DNA of 64,000 nt from Gentiana macrophylla (lineage: Eukaryota > Streptophyta > Magnoliopsida > Gentianales > Gentianaceae). The notes under the pieces are model-generated. The model did no database searches, was not told where the DNA came from, and saw only the letters and a program-made list of their open reading frames with translations. Both the position numbers and the translations under genes were made by a program. Positions 37,095 to 48,361 of the stretch are shown here, piece after piece. Positions within the stretch are counted from its first letter, which is position 1. Each line of letters begins with the position of its first letter. The stretch covers positions 69,419,824 to 69,483,823 of the forward strand of contig CM047807.1 of the NCBI GenBank assembly GCA_026214975.1. The letters run 5' to 3'.

Positions 37095-37114
37095 GGCCCT
37101 CCTTCTAGCGCCAA
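37095..37114 (-). other. Primer-site-like sequence closing element E
   Basis: The complement begins TTGGCGCTAGAAGGAGGG, and the next bases outward, TGATGATGCTGG (37115), could begin an LTR. If correct, E is a minus-strand LTR element whose 5' LTR begins at 37115 and is broken by element F. Confidence 0.35.
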
Positions 37115-37249
37115 TGATGATGCTGGATTTTGTCATGTTTAATTTCGGGTCAATTTAATCTAGGGATGATCGAATCAAGGATGGTTTTGGGGGTGATTTT
37201 AGACTGAGCCTGAGAGTCTCTCTCACGTGGCGTCATGTGATAACAACTA
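37115..37249. other. Possible start of the element E LTR; otherwise unassigned
   Basis: 135 bp of unique-looking sequence between the primer-like site and the repeats of F. No gene. Confidence 0.3.
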
Positions 37250-37463
37250 AAATAAAGCACAGTTTTTAAATGTGTTGAATTATAATAGATCTCGGTTTTT
37301 AAGTGTGATAACAACTAAAATAGATCACAGTTTTTATTATCGCGGTTTTTAAGAAAACTGATACAAGAACATCAATCAATCACGGTTTTTAACTGTGATT
37401 AAAATATTATGATATTTTATAATGATATTTTAGATTAGTGTGGCCGAAAATGATAATAAAGTA

Positions 37464-37530
37464 GGCAACGGCCCAGCGGTAATTAGTGTGGTTCCTTAAT
37501 CCAGAGTATCCGGGTTCGAGTCCTAGTGGC
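37464..37530 (+). other. tRNA-like segment with A- and B-box motifs (copy 1)
   Basis: GGCCCAGCGGTAA resembles a tRNA A box, and GGTTCGAGTCC (37513-37523) is an exact B box, about 40 bases apart, followed by poly-A. It does not fold into a full tRNA: there is no acceptor stem pairing. Likely a tRNA-derived piece within F. Confidence 0.5.
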
Positions 37531-38071
37531 AAAAAAAATATGTGTGCGTTTATTTTGTTTTTGAAAAAAAAGAATGATCACACTTTTTTAGGTGTGATTG
37601 AAATTATAATATATCTCAGTTTTTAAGTGTGATAACAACTACTAAAATAGATCACAGTTTTTAAATGTGTTGAAATTATAATAGATCACACTTTTTTAGG
37701 TGTGATTGAAATTATATATATCTCGGTTTTTAAGTGTGATAACAACTACTAAAATAAATCACAGTTTTTAAATGTGTTGAAATTTTAATAGATCTCGGTT
37801 TTTAAGAGTGATAACAACTATAATAGATCATGATTTTTAAATGTGATAACAACTAAAATAGATCACAGTTTTTAAATGTGTTGAAATTATAGTAGTTCTC
37901 GGTTTTTAAGTGTGATAACTACTAAAATATATCATAATTTTTATTATCACGGTTTCTAAAAAAAATGAGACAAAAACATCAATCAATCACAGTTTTTGAC
38001 TGTGATTAAAATAATATAATATTTTATAATGAGATCTTAGTTAAGTGTGGTCGAAAATTAGAAGAAAGAAA

Positions 38072-38139
38072 GCATCGGCCTATTGGGAAATAGTGTGGCT
38101 CGTTAATCCAGAGTATCCGGGTTCGAGTCCCGACAAAGA
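38072..38139 (+). other. tRNA-like segment (copy 2)
   Basis: Diverged copy of 37464-37530; the B box GGTTCGAGTCC at 38120-38130 is unchanged and the preceding TTAATCCAGAGTATCC is identical, while the A-box part is degraded. Confidence 0.5.
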
Positions 38140-38586
38140 CAAAAATATATGTGTGCTTATATATTGTTTTTGAAAAAAAATACTTTTATTGGTGTGATTT
38201 AAATTATAATAGATCACAGTTTTTAAGAGTGATAACAACTAAAATAGATCACAGTTTTTAAATGTGTTTAATTGTAATAGATCTCGGTTTTTAAGTGTGA
38301 TAACAACTATAATAGATCACGGTTTTTAAGTATTATAAGAACAATAATAGAACACAATTTTTAAATGTGATGAAGTTATAATAGATTACAGTTTTTAAGT
38401 GTGATACCAACTATAATAGATCACAGTTTCTAAGTGTGATAACTATTATAATAGGTCACAGTTTGTAAATGTGATTGGATTAAAGTACTTTATGTCACAC
38501 CTCAATATGCCACACTATGGAAGCCGTGACTGATGTGAATATATCACACTTAAAGAGCGTGATCTTTATGCTTTTTTGTAGTAGTG

Positions 38587-39334
38587 TATCAACGTCAGTG
38601 GATCGACTGACATTTCTAAATTGTGACACTTTTATAACGTAAACGTCGGTGTCAATGATTTTCGTTTTTAAACAGCAACGTCAGTGACACTATTGATGCT
38701 ATTGAAAACCAACGTCAGTGACACTGACACTGACGTTGCGTTCATTAAAAAATCGTGGTGTCGAAATAAATTTTTGTGGTGCCGGGAGTAATATGGTGAC
38801 AGCAGTAAAAATGAGGTGCCAATAAAATACCCGAAATAAAAATGCTATTATCGTTACGTTCATGTCATAACGCGTGACACAACAAACGTTTAAATCATTG
38901 ATCATGATTTTCAATCTATTTATCATTATATTAGTCTACCACAAATACAATCAACGATACATAATTGTGTTATGTGTCGTTTGTTGTGACATAAGTGTTG
39001 TGGTACCAGAACGATTAAATATTATTTTTATCCATTTTAAATATTAAGGAGAAATATTTGTGGCATGATAAAATAAGAACAAAGAATGTCACAACACACA
39101 CTTTTATACAATTGATGTTTTTGGGATCGAAATTAATCAATAGGTCTCACATTAAAATCAAGAGTCCAAAAATGTACTGTGACACTTTTTTTGCACATTT
39201 TTGTTATGGTACTATAACTACTTAATATTAAGATAACATTTACATAATATTTTTTTCTTGTTTTGTTGCTTTGGTTAATTATTCAATAGATTTTAAGTAT
39301 TAAATAAGATAGTCAAAAGGTAAATAATATATTC
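38587..39334. other. Unassigned spacer with fold-back and inverted-repeat arm
   Basis: No gene. It holds three copies of AACGTCAGTG (38590, 38682, 38711), a hairpin at 38710-38738, and from 38825 to 39085 a segment whose complement recurs at 43340-43585. Confidence 0.6.
38825..39085 (+). repeat. Inverted repeat, left arm (partner 43340-43585)
   Basis: Aligns with the reverse complement of 43340-43585 through phrases such as TCGTTACGTTC, TTTAAATCATTGATCA, GTCTACCACAA and TACATAATTGTG. Divergence is appreciable, so it is old. Confidence 0.7.
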
Positions 39335-39948
39335 TGTTAGTTTTGGTGACTTGATCTCTAAACTAATGAATAAATTGGTGGAACTAATCTGAGAAACAAA
39401 GACTGAGAATGTTGGTCAATTAAGTAAAGTATATTCAGTTCTGTGAAAGTCAGTTTGATGAAGTGCAACTGAGTTTTTTCTGAAGTCAACAGTCAGTTTG
39501 GTCTGCTGAGTTTTGCTGAGTATAACTGAGTTCTACATCTGAGCAGTTATTACATGTTTGGGAAGTCAGTCTGAAGCTGAGTTTCTTCTGGTGGATAACA
39601 GCTGGAGCTGGGGTCCACATCTGGGGTATTATGGCAGTTCCGTCAAAGATCTTATGGCGGTTAGGATTTAGGAAATTGTGTCTATAAAAACCAATTTTGT
39701 ATTCAATGCAATGTGTGTCTTTCAAGAGTGTTAATTTCACAAGTGTGTGAAATACCTTGTAACTTTGTGCATAATAAAATATCTCATTTTATGTCCGTGG
39801 AGTAGTCGGCACAACACCGGAAACTACGTTAAATCACTGTGTTCTCTTTGTTTCGGTGTTTTATCCATTCCGAAATACTTCATGTTCGCATTGCTATTGT
39901 TTTAATCTTTCTTAAACTGCAAATCTTCTCGTCTGTGTTTTAAGAAAC
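39335..39948 (+). mobile_element. Copia element G, 5' LTR (about 614 bp)
   Basis: Starts TGTTAG at 39335 and stops before the primer site at 39949. A CTATAAAAACC motif near 39680 may be the TATA box. Contains the CCGTGGAGTAGTCGGC ... GGAAACTACGT motif (39795-39835) shared with LTRs H and J. No second LTR was found. Confidence 0.65.
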
Positions 39949-39966
39949 TGGTATCGGAGCAACAGG
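39949..39966 (+). other. Primer binding site of copia element G
   Basis: TGGTATCGGAGCAACAGG, the initiator-Met tRNA site of plant copia elements with one substitution, followed by the gag leader. Confidence 0.78.
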
Positions 39967-40069
39967 TTCAAGATTCAGAGAGTTGCAGGTTGAACAGAGT
40001 TGATCTTCACCAAGACCGGTGACCGGTGCTTGGATTTTGGGATCAAAGGTTTGTTATTTAATTAGAAGG

Positions 40070-40883
40070 ATGTCAGCACTGAACGTAAAGATTGATAAAT
40101 TTACAGGGAGGAACAGTTTCAGTTTGTGTCAAATCAAGATGTGGGCCTTGTTAAAGCAACAAGGATTGTGGACTCATTTATCTGATAAAAGGGATGCTAG
40201 TTCAGCAGATTATGCCAGTCTGGAGGAGAAAGCACATTCAACCATCATGTTGTGTTTGTCTGATGATGTTATCACAGAAGTTGCTGAGGAAGACACCGTT
40301 GCCAAGTTGTGGTTAAAGTTTGAAAGCCTGTATATCACTAAGTCATTGACCAACAAGCTGTTGTTGAAGCAGAGGCTATTCAACCTAAGGATGCATGAGG
40401 GGGCTCAGCCGAGAGATCATCTTGATCAGTTGAACACAATATTACTTGATCTAAGGAATATTGATGTGAAAATTGAGGATGAAGATGTTGCTTTGATTTT
40501 GTTGGTACTACTACCAGCTTCCTATGAGAACTTTGTGCAGTCTTTAATAGTTGGAAATGATACAGTTGCTTTGGAGGATGTAAGGTCAGCTTTACATGCT
40601 AGGGAGCTGAGACATAAGACAATTGGAGCAGACAATCAGGCTGTTGGACTAGTAGCCAGTAGCAGCAGTGGAAAAGAGCATGGTTAGTCTAGGAAGAAAA
40701 ATTCCCAGAAGACAAGGTCCAAAGGTCAAAAATCCACATATGTTTGCAATTATTGTAAGGAGTAGGGACATTGGAAGTCCAATTGTCCAAAGAGGAAGAA
40801 ACAGCAGGAGAATAGTTCTGGCACAACTGTTGTGGCAGCTGAGCATGACTTAGATGAGGACATGGTCCGAGTCGCAGGAGAGT
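40070..40883 (+). pseudogene. gag: Copia gag of element G, broken
   Basis: The likely start ATG is at 40070 (MSALNVKIDKFTGRNSF); an in-frame extension to 40019 lacks family similarity. The region encodes the usual copia Gag capsid: an early KMWALL-type helix, the CLSDDVITEV segment, LKQRLFNLRM, and ALILLVLLPASYENF. The frame stops at 40685-40687; another frame then gives a CCHC zinc knuckle (CNYCKExGHWKSNC, near 40748-40790) in which the x is a TAG stop. So one frameshift and one nonsense change have killed it. Downstream pol is absent: at about 40884 the sequence switches to the LTR of element H. A related Gag piece is at 63796-63993. Confidence 0.85.
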
Positions 40884-41013
40884 CGCACACCATAACAAAA
40901 GATCCAAAGATCACTTAAATCGTAAGCCTATGTAGGCTACTTCCCCAAAACTCCCAATGTGGGAATTAAACAAATTAACAATTTTCCACTCTTGGGCTTT
41001 GGCCCACCTAATA
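40884..41013 (-). mobile_element. Copia element H, 3' LTR (truncated)
   Basis: Matches 42698-42826 of the full LTR H; the outer 250 bp are missing and the join is directly to gag of G. Inner end reads CTAATA (from CTAACA). On the minus strand a polypurine tract, AAGGTGGAGATT, precedes it (41014-41025). Confidence 0.78.
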
Positions 41014-41087
41014 AATCTCCACCTTGGGATGAAGGCCCAAATCCAGAAATAGTACTACTACTCTCTCTCCATAAACTTCAAAATTCT

Positions 41088-41468
41088 TCAGACTGTGTCA
41101 AATAAGTCCAAGCACTGCTTGAACTTAACAAATAGACGATGCTTCGTAATATCTAACTCTGAACGGGATGACATAAGGATCGCAGAATCGCCAACAACTA
41201 TGCATCCTTGCAAAACATACAAACCTCCAGACGTTCCAAGAGTCTCAAATACGCCTAAAGAGATGAGATTTTTCTTCATATCCGGAACATGTATGACTTT
41301 ATTAAGTGTTCTGACAACAACATCACAGGTCTTGATTCTAACCGTACCAATACCAGAAACCTTGCAAACTGCGCCGTTGCCCAACGAAACAATTCCACCT
41401 TGAACTGATTCATACGTGGAACACCAATTTCTATTGGGACACATATGATACGTGCAACCAGAATCCAA
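41088..41468 (-). pseudogene. Copia protease region of element H (deletion derivative)
   Basis: The reading frame begins MDSGCTYHMCPNRNW: the DSG active site of copia aspartic protease followed by the usual CTYHM context. It continues to the HVPDMKKNLISLG segment, then the pre-integrase-like HRLFV region, and ends at 41088. Integrase, reverse transcriptase and RNase H are absent; the frame runs almost into the polypurine tract, so an internal deletion of several kb has removed them. The upstream stop separates it from gag (41547-42331), to which it would belong as one polyprotein. Confidence 0.8.
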
Positions 41469-41546
41469 GATCCATTCATCAGTAGACCTTAATGTATCAT
41501 CAGCAAAGAAAATATCTCCATCACTCTCATCTTCTACGATACCGGC

Positions 41547-42331
41547 CTAATCAGACTCTTTACCACGCTCTTTCTTCTGTTCACGCTTTTCCTTGTTCTT
41601 AAGACGAAAGCAATCAGATTTGATATGCCCAATCTTCTTACAATAATTGCATGTCAAATCTTTATGTCTGGGATTCAAAACATAATTCTCACTATCTGTA
41701 TCCTTCTTATTTGATCTGCCCCGAACTACTAGCATATCTACCTGACTACTTGTACTTCCCCCAGTTATGTCTTTATCAATATGCTCTTTCGATTTCAAAA
41801 TCGACTTAATTTCTTTGTAAGAAATAGCATCCTTACCACAAAGCATTGTTTCCCTAAAATGATTAAACGGCTGTGGAAGCGAACACAATAACAACAGGGC
41901 CTGATCCTCATTATCAATCTTAGCATCTATATTACTCAAATACATAAGTAGGGAATCAAATTTATCTAAGTGCGATAATATATATGACCCTTTAGACATA
42001 CGAAGCATTTACAAACACTGCTTTAAATAAAGTCTATTCTCAACGGTTTTCTTCAAATATAAGGATTTTAATTTTCCCACAAATCCTTAGCAGTAACCTT
42101 AGTGGCTACCTCTCTTAAATCCTCATCAAAAAGACACAAGATGATACCTGACCTGGCCTTCTTGTCGAGACCATCAAACTCCTCATCTGACATTTTCTCC
42201 GGCTTTTTCTCCTTCCCAAGCAGCTCAATGTCGAAGCCCTCTTGAATCAGCATGGCCTCCATCTTCAACTGCCACATCCCGATGTTGACGTTTCTGTCGA
42301 ACTTCTCAAAATAATACTTATTTACCGTCAT
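41547..42331 (-). pseudogene. gag: Copia gag of element H, broken
   Basis: Starts at 42331 (MTVNKYYFEKFDRNVNIGMW) about 110 bases after the 5' LTR. The first part to 42068 carries the KMEAML and CLFDEDLREV copia Gag blocks. A one-base frameshift near 42068 and a TAA near 42010 interrupt it. It resumes at 42008 with [17 protein letters not shown] and ends with a CCHC zinc knuckle, [14 protein letters not shown], then a lysine/glutamate tail, stopping at 41547. Family: copia Gag with UBN2-type capsid and one knuckle. Different family from G: only the general blocks agree. Confidence 0.85.
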
Positions 42332-42423
42332 GGTGGCTAATTAACGCAAACTCAGAAAACCACCTCGAAAAAACCTAACAGATGCTCGGAAAAGCCTCGG
42401 CTCGAAAAACACCTCAAAGATAA

Positions 42424-42440
42424 CCCCGGCTCCGATACCA
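42424..42440 (-). other. Primer binding site of copia element H
   Basis: The complement is TGGTATCGGAGCCGGGG, a copia-type site, three bases from the LTR boundary. Confidence 0.8.
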
Positions 42441-42443
42441 GTT

Positions 42444-42826
42444 TGTTAGAAAAAACAAACCGAGCAATAGCCCTTAACGACGGTAGCGCAAAATGACAAA
42501 CGGAAGGAAAAAGACAAAATACCAAATTTACGTGGTTTCCGGCAATATGCCGACTAGTCCACGGGCGAAAGAGAAATATTACTATAGAAGATAATTACAA
42601 AAGATACAACTCTCCTGACGCCTAAAAACAAATAGCCAAAATAGCTAAGGCAATTGAGAGTTTATCTTAATTGACATAAATTGATATATACAATTTGACA
42701 CACCATAACAAAAGACCCAAAGGTCACTTAAATAGTAAGCCTATATCGGCTACTTCCCCAAAACTCCCGATGTGGGAATTAAACAAATTAACAATTTTCC
42801 ACTATTGGCCTTTGGCCCACCTAACA
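42444..42826 (-). mobile_element. Copia element H, 5' LTR (383 bp)
   Basis: TGTTAG at 42444 and CTAACA at 42826. Its right third repeats 40884-41013. Contains the ACGTGGTTTCCGGCAATATG motif (42530) shared with LTRs G and J. Confidence 0.83.
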
Positions 42827-43776
42827 ATCCAGGACCATAATAAAATTTGCAATAATCAATTGCTGCTCAAACATAACATACGCTGCGAGAGGTCGTTCAG
42901 TGTGATTAGGGCAAAGGTGTATGGTGACCCATGTCGCCTAACAAACCATTTTCCTAGAAACATGTCATTTAATCCTAATTTTTTTTTCATTTATTTAATA
43001 AAATTATGTTTTCCATATATGCCCAATACCGGTCAGAAATACTTACTGACTAAAATTGAGTCTAGAAAACCTGTAACTTTCCATCTGATAGCCAGTTAGA
43101 ATCAACGAGTTTGCTAATTATTCTAACCCACTTTGAGTCAAATTGAGTCAAGAATACTTTTAATATTCAGTCTGGAATTCGGTCACAATCAAGGAGTGTG
43201 AAAAAACATAAATTTGAAGGGTAAAAGCGGAAAATAAAATGATGTGTATTAAGATTTTTATTTGTGTGAAATGACATTCTCATAATATAGAAAGTTCATA
43301 AAAACATGCTTTAGAAAGTTTATAAAAATGCATGTTATTTTAATATTTTGTTGTGCTACGAATATTTCTCTCTTTTGAAATGACTTAAAATAATACGCAA
43401 TCGTTCATTATGGTAATATAATGATTATATCACAACAAACAACACATAACATATACAATTATGCATCATTGATTGTGGTAGACCAATATGATGAGGATAG
43501 ATCGTAAATCGTGATAAATGATTTAAATATATGTTGCGTAATAAACTATGACACAAACGTAATGATAATTACATGTTTATTTATTTAAAACAAGTGAGCG
43601 ATAAAACAATATAGTCAGAGAAGGCAACAAGAAACTAAAAAGGAAATCTACGCCCACCTTCCATAGCAAAGCATAGAAGGACTCATATGAAGTCACTAGT
43701 TTTTTAAGATCCACTCAATTTTTTAGTTGTTGTATGTCTCAAAAACACACACACACACTCTCTCTCAATCTCTCTC
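42827..43776. other. Spacer and 5' flank of the transporter gene
   Basis: No gene is evident; the 134-codon ORF at 42695-43099 runs from the LTR into this spacer and looks accidental. The segment 43340-43585 is the right arm of the inverted repeat. The last 40 bases before the ATG (ACACACAC then TCTCTCTC) resemble a CT-rich plant 5' UTR. I see no confident TATA box. Confidence 0.5.
43340..43585 (-). repeat. Inverted repeat, right arm (partner 38825-39085)
   Basis: Reverse complement of the left arm; it ends about 190 bp upstream of the transporter start codon, so it is part of the promoter region. Confidence 0.7.
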
Positions 43777-44131
43777 ATGCCTTCCAAGATTGAGACTCCT
43801 CCACTTGCTGTTGAATCTACTCAGAAACCAAGAAGAACAAACAAATATGCTTTAGCTTGTTCCAGGAAGTGGGCCACGCGTCTAAAAAGACGCGCGTTAA
43901 TTGAAAAAAAAAAAAAAAAAAAAATTTAATATTAAAATTATATAGTTTTGTTGTTAAAAAGTGTCATTTTATCGATAAAAATTGATGTTTTAAACTCAAG
44001 TGGCCCCCACCTAATTTTTTTTGAATAGAAAATGTAGTTTTAGGCTCGGTGACCCACCTGGAGTTTATTCTGAATCCATGAAATGACACATTCTATCATG
44101 GCTTCCATGACATCCATCGTACTTGGTTATG
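43777..44131 (+). CDS. PLT: Transporter exon 1 (with 228 bp insertion)
   Basis: The ATG at 43777 begins [10 protein letters not shown]; the N-terminal tail leads to NKYALACS, where the insertion begins, and the exon resumes with [12 protein letters not shown] at 44094. The donor GTAATA follows at 44132, after the first base of the Asp codon of GYD. Family members read NKYA-AC-ILASMTSILLGYD without a gap, so the insertion is extra. Confidence 0.85.
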
Positions 44132-44191
44132 GTAATATTTCTTTCTTTCTTTTTTCCAATGTCAAACCATCTACATAATACTACAGTACTG

Positions 44192-44279
<88 letters not shown>

Positions 44280-44700
44280 TGGCATAATACTTATACTCTA
44301 CTAGGTGCATCACATTAATTTATCTCATGCAAAACAAGTAGAATCAACTTTTGTGGAAATCGGTCTTGAACCTATTAACCAACTTCTCACAGAGATAATT
44401 TCAATCGAACTTGAGAAAATGAGTTTTGACTCAGAAACTTTTACAAGTCAATTCTCTAAAACTCCATATAGGATGTGTACGTAGTACCTCTGCAAATAAT
44501 CACAACCCCCACACACACACACGTATATATATATATATAGTGATGGATCAGAAAATTTCTTTCAAAGAAGTCAAAAATGCTTTTAAAATTAAAAGAAAAT
44601 TAACATGGTCCATAAATTTTTTTCTATACGTAAAATTTAACATTTCTTTTTGTATTAGCGTGGTCCGTGAACCTAAATTAGTAATATGTGCCTCCACCAC

Positions 44701-44787
<87 letters not shown>

Positions 44788-45936
44788 AGTTATAATTTGG
44801 ACAAAATGTGTGGCTTTTTCTTAAATTACCCTCATTTTATCTCTTCATAGCCAATTGTGATACATAATATAATAAAAAATGTTCTTTTTAAAGGAAGTAA
44901 TTAATATTCTAACTGTCAACCCATTTTCAATGATTTTTGGGAAGCATTATCACTACATGTTTTTGAATTTAAGGGATATTACAATTTTGACAAACGAATT
45001 AATACATCTTTTACGCAAAAATTATCCAAATATTACGCAAAAACCCATCTTTTTGACAATGAAAATTACTCCAATCTTCTACGCAAAAATTAATCCACCT
45101 ATATTTTTCGATCTATATCAGTGTTACTACATTTTTTTGCCGTAACTGTATATATTTTATTGGTTGTGACAACTTCTTTTTCAGTGTACAATATTTCTTT
45201 CTGTAACTACATCTATTTTATTGGCTGTTACTTTTTTTTTCAAGTCTTACTACAATTTTTTTCTGTGTAATTACATATATTTCATTGATTCTTATTATTT
45301 CTTATCATGTGTTACTATGTTTTTTAGCTGCAACTACATTTGTTTTATCAGTATTATTATAGTTTTCTGTCGTAACTACATATATTTTTATTGATTTGTT
45401 ACTACCTTTTTTAATGTTACTATATTATTATTTCAATTGTTTTTTCGTATTTCACGTTGTCAATGAACATTTAATTAGTCAAAGACTATTTACGTATGAG
45501 GGAAGATATTATGGACTAATTTTCTGATTTTAAGTTCTTTTCAAAGAGAAAAGTTATGATAGTGAAGTGATTATAGAGGTATACGGAGTGGAGAGTTGTG
45601 ATTAATTCTCACACACTATCTCACACATAGCAGATGTGTGTAGTTGTGGACATGGATTAATCACACCCCACCACTTGGTATATCTCTAAAATCACCCCCC
45701 CACCGTAACTCTTCTCCTTTTCAAAAGGTTTAATAAATGACATTTCTGATTTTCTGTTCTTTCCATGTTCTATGTCATCATGTTACAAGATTTACTCCAC
45801 GTCGTCAATTACTCCAAGATTTACCAAAAAAAAGTGGTATTTCGGTCCATTTATTATAAAATTGTTCTTTTTAATCGCACAAAATGGAAGTTGTCTTTCC
45901 GTTTCTATTTTTGACATTCCTTATATTTCTGGCTCT

Positions 45937-45999
<63 letters not shown>

Positions 46000-48319
46000 A
46001 TTACTCTTTCATGCACGCACAGATGGAGGAGTAATGAGTGGAGCAACAATTTACCTAAAAGAAGACTTAAAGATCTCCGACGTACAAATAGAAGTGTTGG
46101 TGGGTGTTTTTAGCATATACTCGCTTATTGGTGCGGCGTTGGCCGGGCGGACATCGGACTGGATAGGTCGGCGGTACACCATGGTCCTTGCAGGTGGGAT
46201 ATTTTTCGTTGGAGCGGTGTTGATGGGTTTTGCGACTAACTATACATTTCTAATGGTTGGGAGGTTTGTGGCTGGTATTGGAATGGGTAATTCATTGATG
46301 ATAGCTCCGGTTTACACCGCAGAGGTTGCTCCTGTTTCTGCTAGAGGCTTTCTCACTTCTTTTCCTGAAGTCTTCATTAACTTCGGTAATTTGTCTACTA
46401 CGTATTGTACGTCTTGGAAGCCACGTACTCCCTCGACCCATTAATCAATTTAAATGTCATTACAATAATTTACTGTGTGAAAAGATGCTATCATGCAGAA
46501 CTCAAAATTCAAACTTACCATAATTATCCAATACGCTACAAATCAAGATGTTCATTAAAGAAAATTTGTTTAAAAAAGGAACGATAAAAGATGCCTATAT
46601 ATACGTCATTGTTCTCTAATTGGTATAACACATAAATACCAAATATAAAACATGCCTAAATATATATCATTGTTTTCTAATTGGTATAACACATAAATAC
46701 CAAATACACTGTAATTGTTATCCAACTCAAAGACCTTTATTGCCTAGCAACTAAAATTTTGTAGATGTAAATTGAAGCAGGTGTTTCAATGATTCAGCGT
46801 GCAATGAGTGTTTGTATTACTCTTTTTTTACTAAAAGATTGTTCATTTACATAATCGAATTGTACTTGTATTGTGGGTCAGAGACAAGATTAGCTACCTA
46901 GCTGGAAAATTCCGATGCAATGAATCTCTATTACTACCTCCGTCCCATAAAAAGTGTCCACATTTTGCTTGGTACATAGATTAAGAATCAATTAATGTGT
47001 AGTAATTTAAGTGCTAGTGGACATATATACCCCTATCATATAATAAATGCTTCTATTGAAATATGAAATGAACATACAAACATTAAATGCAAACATAAGG
47101 GTATATGTGGAAAAAATGCATTAAATTTGTATTGGTTTTGTAAATGGACACTTTTTATGGGACAACTAATTTTCAAAATGTGGACACTTTTTATAGGACG
47201 GAGTAGTAGTAGATTCAACCGCCGGATCGGTGTCATGTGTATAAAAGACAATAATTGTTTTGTTTCTTTATACACATGTCACTCATCGACAGTTAAATTT
47301 AATAGAGATTCCTTACGTCGAATTAAAAATTAGTCGAGATATGATGTTAAAGAGATGAAACACTCACCTGACAACCAGGTTTTGAGATTAAGCCTCTTAT
47401 ATGAGTTTGAGTCTCAGATTTTCTACGTAGTATCAAATGGCCATTTATTTTCTGAAGTCTTTGGATATCTTTGTTTTACTTATAGTGCCATTTATATGCC
47501 TCTCTTTCTTTATAGGCCCATACTTGATGGGCGTGTTAGTGAGATTAATTTTCTCATCTCACAACGTGGATTTTGAGGATGAGTCGGCACTCCTACGATA
47601 TGAGTTTGGATCTCAGATTTTCTACGTATGAATCTACAATTCAATTCTCAGGCTAACAGAAATTACAAAAGAAATAAAAATAGCACATAAATGGTTTAAA
47701 AATATATAACGTTACATTAATATGATAATATACTGCACTATTGATTTACTACTGAATTTTCTAATGATATGCATGAATCTTTCACCTCGATTAGAAAAGT
47801 CGTACTCTTAATAATTGATGTTAGGAAGAAAAAGTTAATGAGTCAACATCTTAATAAAATTTGTTTTTGAACAACATCTTAATAATTAATGATCACGTAA
47901 TCAAAAGACGACAAAACATGAAAAACCAAATTTATGATGGTATGTATGATGTTAACAATGACTCAAGTTGACTTGGCTTCATTTCGTTTGGTTAAAAACA
48001 ATTTTCTTAAAGGATTAACATATCCAATAATTGATTATTGATAAAAAAAAAAATCATTCCCTAAATGCAAATTTATACCAAAATGTGATAGATATAGATA
48101 ACCATAAATCAGAATACCCGAATAAGCATGAATGGAATCATCAGGATGGTTTTCTTATATCCATTATTATTCGGCTTTATCTTCTTTTGTCACATCGATG
48201 CAAACCTTAGAAAAGAACAAAGAGAAGAACTCGATATGTATGATAGAGAACAATATATGGTGCTTTTGAATTCTTACGATATATTTATATTTTTCTGATC
48301 ATCCGATGATACACATACA

Positions 48320-48361
<42 letters not shown>

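Larger units (their letters stand above)
33648..37114 (-). mobile_element. Element E, right portion: arrays of tandem repeats
   Basis: Continuation of 14227-15633 after element D. It is almost wholly made of tandem repeats: irregular repeats at 33830-34060, a 77 bp array (34323-35080), a 43 bp array (35365-35625) and a 186 bp array (35900-37070). It ends in a primer-site-like sequence on the minus strand at 37095-37114. No gag-pol is visible. Long non-coding regions with tandem repeats are known in Tat-type gypsy elements (for example Retand); that lineage is a guess here. Confidence 0.5.
37250..38586. mobile_element. Truncated CACTA element F, repeat-rich end
   Basis: The right end reads TTTTTTGTAGTAGTG at 38572-38586, the complement of the CACTACTACAAAAAA terminus. 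Inward lie many 30-40 bp repeats built on ATCACAGTTTTTAAGTGTGA and TAACAACTA, typical subterminal repeats. A larger unit of about 607 bp is duplicated (37510 matches 38117). No left terminus and no transposase are visible, so this is one end of a deleted element. Confidence 0.7.

Noticed and set aside
37464..37530. A tRNA gene
   Set aside because: A- and B-box words are present, but no acceptor stem and no complete cloverleaf can be drawn by eye.
41095..41403. 102-codon plus-strand ORF over the copia H protease
   Set aside because: Opposite strand of a clear copia protease frame.
44065..46113. ORFs with IYIYIY tracts
   Set aside because: Translation of (TA)n microsatellites. Only the part from 46023 is coding, in the exon 2 frame.
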